A stretch of DNA of 38,701 nt from Oxalobacter formigenes (GTDB lineage Bacteria; Pseudomonadota; Gammaproteobacteria; Burkholderiales; Burkholderiaceae_D): the NCBI GenBank assembly GCA_023667225.1, contig JAMPAN010000012.1:1-38701 (forward strand), given 5' to 3'. The notes beneath the pieces are model-generated. The model saw nothing but the letters and a program-made list of their open reading frames with translations. It did no database searches and was not told the DNA's origin. Shown here piece by piece: positions 33,641 to 38,701 of this stretch; the first letter of the stretch is position 1; each line of letters opens with the position of its first letter. The position numbers and the translations under genes were made by a program.

Positions 33641-35046
33641 ATGTCAAGAAATTTACCGCCAGTTCATCACGTGAAGTGATGCGTCTTGTGAGAGAAACGC
33701 TCGGCGAGGATGCCGTGATTCTTTCCAACCGGAATGTCAACGGATATATTGAGATTCTGGCTGTTGCCAATGAATATGTATCTTCGCTGACCGCGCCGGT
33801 GTTTGAAAAGGAGGCGCTGGCGGCTCCCATGCCTGAACAGATTAAGCCGGCGCCTGCGGCTCCCCGCCCGCCGCGCAAGCAGGCGGCTTCCCGTCAGCCC
33901 GGCGCACGGCAGGAACAGCTCATGGCGCAGGTCCGCTCTATTGCCCGCGAATATCTGCCTGCTGAGACGCCTGCCGCACCCCAGGCCAGGCCGGCAGTCC
34001 GCGAAGCTGCGGGAAAAGCCGCTGCCGCTGCGCCGGCGCCGGCTTTTTCAGGTATTTCCCCGGAAGTGGTGGATGCCCGTTTGCAGCATGTGATGACGGA
34101 ATTGCGTTCCATGCGCACCATGTTTGAGACGCAGCTTGCCGAAATTACCTGGGGAAGCAAGCAGGAACGCGAGCCGCTCCGGGCGGATTTGATGCGCGAA
34201 ATGCTCACAGCCGGTTTCAGCCCTGGGATGGCGCGTTATCTGGTGGAAAATCTGCCTGAACAGGAAAAATCCGACGGCGGCATACGGTGGGTGCAGCGTG
34301 CTTTGGCGCGGAACCTGCTGACGGTAGGCAGCGAGGACAGTATGCTGGACAAAGGCGGAGTTTTTGCGCTGGTTGGCCCGACAGGCGTTGGCAAGACCAC
34401 GACGACAGCCAAGCTGGCGGCGCGTTTTGTCATGCGGCACGGCGCGGGGAAACTGGCACTGATTACCACAGACGGTTATCGTATCGGCGGGTTTGAGCAG
34501 CTGCGTATTTACGGCAAGATTCTGGGTGTGATGGTGCATTCGGTGAAAGATCAGGCTGATTTGCGGATTGCGCTGGATGAGCTGAAAAACAAGCACACGA
34601 TCCTGATTGATACGGTGGGGATGAGCCAGCGTGACAGGATGGTGGCCGACCAGATTGCCATGCTGTCCAATACGGGCAAGGATGTGAAAAGGCTGCTTTG
34701 CCTTGCCGCAACTTCTACCGGCGAGACGTTAAGCGAGGTGGTGAATGCCTACAAGGGGAATGGCCTGGCAGGCTGCATTATGACCAAGACGGACGAGGCG
34801 GCGACGATAGGCAATGCGCTGGATGTGATTATCCGGCAGAAGCTGGCACTTTATTATGTGGCAAATGGCCAGCGGGTGCCGGAAGATCTGGAAGTGGCGG
34901 ATGCGCAGGCGCTGATCCGTCATGCTTTCAGCATGAAGAAACAGAGCCGGGCCTATACGTTTGACAATGACGAATTGCCGATGGTCGTTGCCCATGCGGT
35001 TCAGAACAGGAAAGACGCGCGTGCAAGAGGAGCCAGCCGTGGATAG
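33637..35046 (+). CDS. flhF: Flagellar GTPase FlhF
   Basis: FlhF is an SRP-type GTPase that places the flagellum, often at the pole, by recruiting early basal-body parts. The 469 residues have a basic, Pro/Ala-rich N-terminal B-domain starting MNVKKFTASSSREVMRLVRETLGEDAVILSNR, then the N and G domains. The P-loop GPTGVGKTTTT begins at residue 247, and DTVGMSQRDRM and TKTDEAATIG follow as further nucleotide motifs. All are intact. It starts inside the end of flhA and its end overlaps the start of flhG by 8 bases. Presence of FlhF suggests polar flagellation, but flhDC regulated systems may also be peritrichous or lateral. Confidence 0.96.
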   Translation: MNVKKFTASSSREVMRLVRETLGEDAVILSNRNVNGYIEILAVANEYVSSLTAPVFEKEALAAPMPEQIKPAPAAPRPPRKQAASRQPGARQEQLMAQVRSIAREYLPAETPAAPQARPAVREAAGKAAAAAPAPAFSGISPEVVDARLQHVMTELRSMRTMFETQLAEITWGSKQEREPLRADLMREMLTAGFSPGMARYLVENLPEQEKSDGGIRWVQRALARNLLTVGSEDSMLDKGGVFALVGPTGVGKTTTTAKLAARFVMRHGAGKLALITTDGYRIGGFEQLRIYGKILGVMVHSVKDQADLRIALDELKNKHTILIDTVGMSQRDRMVADQIAMLSNTGKDVKRLLCLAATSTGETLSEVVNAYKGNGLAGCIMTKTDEAATIGNALDVIIRQKLALYYVANGQRVPEDLEVADAQALIRHAFSMKKQSRAYTFDNDELPMVVAHAVQNRKDARARGASRG

Positions 35047-35875
35047 TTTCCAGTGCGACCAGGCAGAGGGCTTGCGGCGGCTGCTGGGCGACCACCGGCA
35101 GCGCCTTTATACCTGTCTTTCCGCTGTGCAGCACCACAACAACAAAAACCATGTGCTTTTCAATCTGGCGGCCTCGCTTTGCCGCTCTGGCAGTTCGGTG
35201 ATGCTGCTGGATGCGACCTGTTCTCCTGACGGGGTGGGGCATTACCAGCCGCAATCCCATACCAGCGCCACGCTGGCGCAGGTTGCCCGCCGGGAATATG
35301 CGGTAGAGGATGTGTTTTACCGGACGCCGCAGGGATTTGATGTGGTCTGCCTGGCTGACCAGGCAGGCGAGACGGGGCATAATATGCCTTCTTTCAGGAA
35401 GAACCTGAATTTGTCTTTTGAATCGGCGGCCGGGGAAGCGGATGTTGTTTTGATTGATGCCTGCCTGGACAGGGAAGGCGGGTTTCCGCTGGCGGCTATG
35501 GAGGAAAACGCGCAGGTGCTTTTGGTGGAAGATACGGAGAAATCCATCAAGGAAGCCTATATGCTGATCAAGCGGGTATCGGGCCGTTTTGGACGCATGC
35601 CGTTTGGTGTGCTAGTATCGGGAAGTGAGGAAAACCGCTCGCAGGCTATTTTCCGCAATATGGCACAGGCTGCCGCGCATTATCTGGGCATCCAGCTGTA
35701 TGACCTGGGGTATGTGCCGAAGGATGACCACATGGCGAAGGCGGCCAGCCTTGGCCGCTGTGTGGTAGATGCTTTCCCGATGGCGATGTCGTCGTTTGCT
35801 TTCCGCCGCATTGCGGGCATGTTTTCCGATATGGGTGCTTCACGGCACGGGGTATATGAAATGGCTGGTGCATGA
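35039..35875 (+). CDS. flhG: FlhG/FleN-like flagellar number protein with degenerate P-loop
   Basis: This is a MinD-family protein that in other bacteria limits flagellar number and stimulates FlhF. The 278-residue product keeps the N-terminal activator helix DQAEGLRRLL (residues 7-16), typical of FlhG. The deviant Walker A motif (KGGxGKT in active proteins) is replaced by Gln31-His-His-Asn-Asn-Lys36-Asn; only the second lysine survives. The strand with LLDA (Asp58), the Walker-B-like VVLIDA, and the later LLVEDTEKSIKEAYMLIKR agree with the family. ATP binding is thus doubtful. The GTG at 35039 was chosen because AAGAGGAG lies 6 bases before it; the protein then begins MDSFQCDQAEGL. It lies between flhF and fliA, the usual flhG position, which supports the family call. 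Confidence 0.88.
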   Translation: MDSFQCDQAEGLRRLLGDHRQRLYTCLSAVQHHNNKNHVLFNLAASLCRSGSSVMLLDATCSPDGVGHYQPQSHTSATLAQVARREYAVEDVFYRTPQGFDVVCLADQAGETGHNMPSFRKNLNLSFESAAGEADVVLIDACLDREGGFPLAAMEENAQVLLVEDTEKSIKEAYMLIKRVSGRFGRMPFGVLVSGSEENRSQAIFRNMAQAAAHYLGIQLYDLGYVPKDDHMAKAASLGRCVVDAFPMAMSSFAFRRIAGMFSDMGASRHGVYEMAGA

Positions 35876-35878
35876 CGC

Positions 35879-36619
35879 ATGTACAACATACAGGGCAGAT
35901 CTGATAAAACTGATAAAAATGCGCTTTTGGTTCAACATGCGCCCCTGGTGAAGAAGCTGGCGCATATGATGCGGGCCAGGCTGCCTTCCAGTGTGGAGGT
36001 GGATGACCTGATTCAGGCCGGGATGATTGGGCTGCTGGATGCCGCCAACCGTTATGAGGAAGTACACGGCGCCCAGTTTGAGACCTATGCGATGCAGCGC
36101 ATCCGGGGCGCTATGCTGGACGAGCTTCGCAACAATGACTGGATGCCGCGCGGAATGCGCCAGAATATGCGCAAGATTGAAGATGCCATCCATACGCTTC
36201 AGCAGCGCATGGGGCGTCCGCCCAATGAATCCGAAGTGGCCAAAGAGCTGAATCTTTCGGTGAAGGCTTATCAGGAGCTTTTGTCTGACGGAGCCGGGCA
36301 CCAGCTGATTTATTACGAGGATTTTTTTGACGCGGAATCCAGCGAGCATTTCCTTGACCGGCATACGGCCGAGACAGCAGAAGACCCGTTGCAGACGCTG
36401 ATGGACAGCGGTTTCCGGCAGGCGGTGATTGAGGCTATTGATGCCTTGCCGGAGAGGGAAAAACTCCTGATGGGCCTGTATTACGAGCAGGAGATGAACC
36501 TCAAGGAAATAGGGGCGATTATGGGCGTGACGGAATCCCGCGTCAGCCAGCTGCACAGCCAGGCGATTGCGCGGATGCGTGCCAGGTTAAAGGAAATGAA
36601 GTGGACTGGGGAAGCGTAG
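35879..36619 (+). CDS. fliA: Flagellar RNA polymerase sigma factor FliA (sigma-28)
   Basis: FliA directs transcription of late flagellar and chemotaxis genes and is held by FlgM until the hook is complete. The 246 residues show region 2 (HAPLVKKLAHMMRARLPSSVEVDDLIQAGMIGLLDA), the -10-recognition helix FETYAMQRIRGAMLDELRNNDW, region 3 (around MGRPPNESEVAKELNLS) and region 4 with the -35-binding helix-turn-helix EQEMNLKEIGAIMGVTESRVSQLHSQAI. It starts four bases after flhG with no clear ribosome binding site, so it may rely on coupling. The 3' end overlaps motC by 19 bases. Confidence 0.97.
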   Translation: MYNIQGRSDKTDKNALLVQHAPLVKKLAHMMRARLPSSVEVDDLIQAGMIGLLDAANRYEEVHGAQFETYAMQRIRGAMLDELRNNDWMPRGMRQNMRKIEDAIHTLQQRMGRPPNESEVAKELNLSVKAYQELLSDGAGHQLIYYEDFFDAESSEHFLDRHTAETAEDPLQTLMDSGFRQAVIEAIDALPEREKLLMGLYYEQEMNLKEIGAIMGVTESRVSQLHSQAIARMRARLKEMKWTGEA

Positions 36620-37347
36620 CCGGCCTCATTCTCGGCATTGGCGGCATTGCCGCCGGCCAGGTTATGGAGGGCGGCCATATTGCTTCGCTTTTGCAGCCGG
36701 CGGCCTTTGTCATTGTGTTTGCCGGCACAGTGGGGGCGGTGGTTCTGCAATCCGGTTTTTCTGTATTCTGGCGCGGCCTCAAGCGCGGCAGGATGGTATT
36801 TTTCCCCGGAGAAGATGATTATCCGAAAATGCAGGCAGATATCGGCCGCTGGAGCATGATGGTGTGGCGGGATGGGCCGCTGGTGCTGGAAGGCCAGGTG
36901 AACCAGACAGCTCATCCTTTTATGCGAGCAGGGGTGCGCTATGTATCGGACAATATTGAGCCTGCGAAGCTGAGAAGCCTGCTTGAGACGGAAATCCAGG
37001 TGTTTGAGGAAAGCGAGCGGCGCCTGATTCGTATCTGGGAAGCCGCAGGCGGCTATTCGCCGACTATCGGGATTCTGGGCGCGGTGCTGGGCCTGATTCA
37101 TGTGATGGAAAACCTTTCTGATCCTGCCCGGCTGGGCAGCGGTATTGCCATTGCCTTTGTAGCGACTATTTATGGCGTAGGGCTGGCAAACCTGTTTTTT
37201 TTGCCTGTCGGCAACCGGCTGAAGGCCTGGCTGGCGCGTGAAGTGGCCAAGCGGGAAATGCTGCTGGAGGCTTTCCACGGCATCCTGACAGGCGAGAATC
37301 CCCGCGTGATTACAGAACGGATGGCGCTTTTGCTTCCGGGGAAATAA
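36601..37347 (+). CDS. motC: Second stator protein, MotC-type (MotA family)
   Basis: This is a MotA-family stator subunit of 248 residues, shorter than the MotA at 21934 (284). Four transmembrane helices are visible (about 4-20, 32-52, 145-165, 178-200). The cytoplasmic loop includes MRAGVRYVSDNIEPAKLRSLLETEIQVFEESERR, rich in charged residues for FliG contact. The conserved YSPTIGILGAVLGLIHVM begins helix 3. It starts with GTG at 36601, inside the 3' end of fliA, behind AAGGAA. Pairing with the next gene as MotCD, as in Pseudomonas and many betaproteobacteria, is supported by position and length. Confidence 0.93.
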   Translation: MDWGSVAGLILGIGGIAAGQVMEGGHIASLLQPAAFVIVFAGTVGAVVLQSGFSVFWRGLKRGRMVFFPGEDDYPKMQADIGRWSMMVWRDGPLVLEGQVNQTAHPFMRAGVRYVSDNIEPAKLRSLLETEIQVFEESERRLIRIWEAAGGYSPTIGILGAVLGLIHVMENLSDPARLGSGIAIAFVATIYGVGLANLFFLPVGNRLKAWLAREVAKREMLLEAFHGILTGENPRVITERMALLLPGK

Positions 37348-37405
37348 ATCCATCGCCCAAACAGGATTGGGAGGGTTTCGGCACAAGGCAAGGAAGACGG
37401 ACGCT

Positions 37406-38221
37406 GTGGCAAGGAAGAAACGGGAAGAAGAGCGTGATAATCATGAAAGGTGGCTGGTTTCCTATGCCGACTTTATTACCCTGCTTTTTGCGTTTTTTGT
37501 GGTGATGTATGCTGTTTCCACTGTCAACGCCCAAAAGTACCGCGAAATGGCGACGGCTGTCGGCGCGGCTTTCGGCCTGAAGATTTTGCCGGCTGCCGCA
37601 ATGGATGGCGGCCAGGCAGTTTCTATTGCGCCGCCGGTTGTTATGCGTGCGCCGCGCAAGGGCAATCAGGCGGAAATCCGCAAGGAGCGCGAAAAGATGA
37701 AGGCGATCGGGCGCGACCTGATGCGGATTCTTTCCCCGTTTATCAATGAGGGAAAAATCAAGGTGGTTCAGAATGTGCGCGGCGTCAGCGTTGAGATTAA
37801 CGCCAGCGTGCTTTTTGCGCCGGCCGAGGCGCGGTTGTCCCGCCAGTCCGAAGAAGTGCTGCGTGCGGTGGCGGGTGTGCTGAAAGCCGAACCCAATGCG
37901 ATTCAGGTGGAAGGGTTTACGGATGATTTGCCGATTCACTCGGTGCAATATCCTTCCAACTGGGAGCTTTCTTCTGCGCGGGCAAGCAGCGTGGTTCGCC
38001 TTTTTGTGGAAGAAGGCATAGCGGGGGAACGGATGGTGGCGATCGGGCGCGGCGCCAATGACCCGATTGAGGATAACGCCACGCCGGAAGGGCGCGCCCG
38101 CAACCGGCGTGTTTCGCTGACGGTGCTTTCCGCTATTCCTGAAACAGTGACTGAAATTCCGGTTTCTCTTCCTGAAGACAGTTCTGCCGCTTCATCTGAT
38201 GCTGCGCCTGTTACTCCCTAA
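37406..38221 (+). CDS. motD: Second stator protein, MotD-type (MotB family)
   Basis: This is the peptidoglycan-anchoring partner of MotC. The 271-residue protein has a basic/charged N-terminal tail, one transmembrane helix beginning SYADFITLLFAFFVVMYA with the ion-carrying Asp22, a linker, and an OmpA-like domain with IQVEGFTDDLPIHS, NWELSSARASSVVRLFVEEG and RARNRRVSLTVL. A Ser/Ala/Pro-rich tail follows. The GTG at 37406 gives the family N-terminus (ARKKREEERDNHERWLVSYADF) and has AGGAAGA about 9 bases upstream; a TTG at 37367 would add 13 unlike residues. The neighbouring MotAB pair lies 14 kb upstream, so the cell carries two stator systems. Confidence 0.92.
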   Translation: MARKKREEERDNHERWLVSYADFITLLFAFFVVMYAVSTVNAQKYREMATAVGAAFGLKILPAAAMDGGQAVSIAPPVVMRAPRKGNQAEIRKEREKMKAIGRDLMRILSPFINEGKIKVVQNVRGVSVEINASVLFAPAEARLSRQSEEVLRAVAGVLKAEPNAIQVEGFTDDLPIHSVQYPSNWELSSARASSVVRLFVEEGIAGERMVAIGRGANDPIEDNATPEGRARNRRVSLTVLSAIPETVTEIPVSLPEDSSAASSDAAPVTP

Positions 38222-38701
38222 AGAGGCCGGGGGTGTGCATTAACCTGCGCATTTCGGTTTTTATCCATCCTCTGACCAGGTTTCTTTTGTTTTTCAGACA
38301 GGTAATCCGGCCTGGGGCGGGGATGTTTCGGTTCTTTGGCTGTTTATGGCTTTTGTGTGCCGCCCGGCTGTCCTGCCAGGCATGGGGCTATGCAGCCTGT
38401 TTATTTTGTGCGGCTCATTTTGGCCTGTCTCTGCAAAGGCAGGGGTTGCCAAAATTTGGTGATTGGAAAACCGGAACAGTGTCTGGCACGGCGGTTATGC
38501 CCGGCCGTGAATAAATTGTTTGGGCGGCTTTTCTTTATGCGTTCACCGGGCCGGTTTCGTTTTTATTGGCTGAGGGGTTTTTGAGCAAAAGTAAGGCATT
38601 CCTCTTCATCCGGCGGCTGCAATCATCACCGGCATACAGCGGGAGATATTCCGGGAGGGGGCGGGGTCATTTTCGTCAAATATTCCGTATTTAAAAGAAG
38701 C
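38222..38701. other. Non-coding end of window after motD
   Basis: These 480 bases hold no gene that I can support. A frame from 38323 (ATG) to 38514 on the plus strand encodes a hydrophobic start like a signal peptide but no known domain; it could be a remnant or chance. CACGGC/GCCGTG (38487-38492, 38504-38509) forms a weak hairpin followed by AATAAATTGTTT and might end the motD transcript. The last 40 bases turn AT-rich, as a promoter for the next gene might be, but no clear elements are seen. Confidence 0.45.

Noticed and set aside
38233-38514. 93-codon open frame after motD with a hydrophobic start
   Set aside because: Cys- and aromatic-rich product without domain or conservation signal I can recognise; kept only as a comment in the end-region entry.
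1-38701. CRISPR arrays, insertion sequences, prophage or integrated elements
   Set aside because: No regularly spaced repeats, transposase motifs or integrase genes were seen; gene content is core-type throughout.

Overview
The window looks like a chromosomal segment of a motile betaproteobacterium in the order Burkholderiales. The gene order thrS-infC-rpmI-rplT-pheS-pheT-ihfA-merR, the surE-pcm-nlpD-rlmD cluster, flhDC as flagellar master regulator and two stator pairs (MotAB and MotCD) all fit that order. An Oxalobacteraceae-like genome of medium GC (by eye a little over half G+C) is my best guess, but family and genus are inferences from gene order and protein style, not from any search. 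I see no insertion sequences, phage genes, CRISPR arrays or rRNA.

Layout. 1-3.5 kb: a tRNA-Arg(ACG) on the minus strand, a TPR lipoprotein, dihydrofolate reductase (folA), and mscL on the minus strand. 3.5-6.7 kb: a small chemotaxis island, cheW - methyl-accepting chemotaxis protein - second divergent cheW, with good terminators after the receptor and after the second cheW. 6.8-14.5 kb: the translation operon thrS-infC-rpmI-rplT-pheS-pheT-ihfA-merR, with an ATA start for infC and several RNA structures in the gaps. 14.6-19.6 kb: surE-pcm-nlpD-rlmD-msrB-yciB, in which rpoS, usually present between nlpD and rlmD in relatives, is missing.

19.6-30.1 kb: a long non-coding region, then flhD-flhC, a membrane-anchored methyltransferase, motA-motB, a compact CheZ-like protein, cheY, cheA, a degenerate EAL-HDOD protein, cheB and a second cheY. 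30.1-38.2 kb: the export and late-regulation operon flhB-flhA-flhF-flhG-fliA-motC-motD, tightly overlapped. The last 480 bases carry no gene I can support.

How it works together. FlhD4C2 should activate flagellar operons. FlhA and FlhB form the export gate, FlhF and FlhG set flagellar position and number, FliA drives late genes, MotAB and MotCD power rotation, and CheA/CheW/CheY/CheB with the receptor steer it. The most interesting points are: an FlhG that keeps its FlhF-stimulating helix but has lost the ATP-binding P-loop; a CheZ-like protein with the catalytic Asp-x-x-x-Gln motif away from the usual cheZ locus; a four-helix membrane methyltransferase locked between flhDC and motAB; a second CheW altered in its most conserved loop; and the loss of rpoS.
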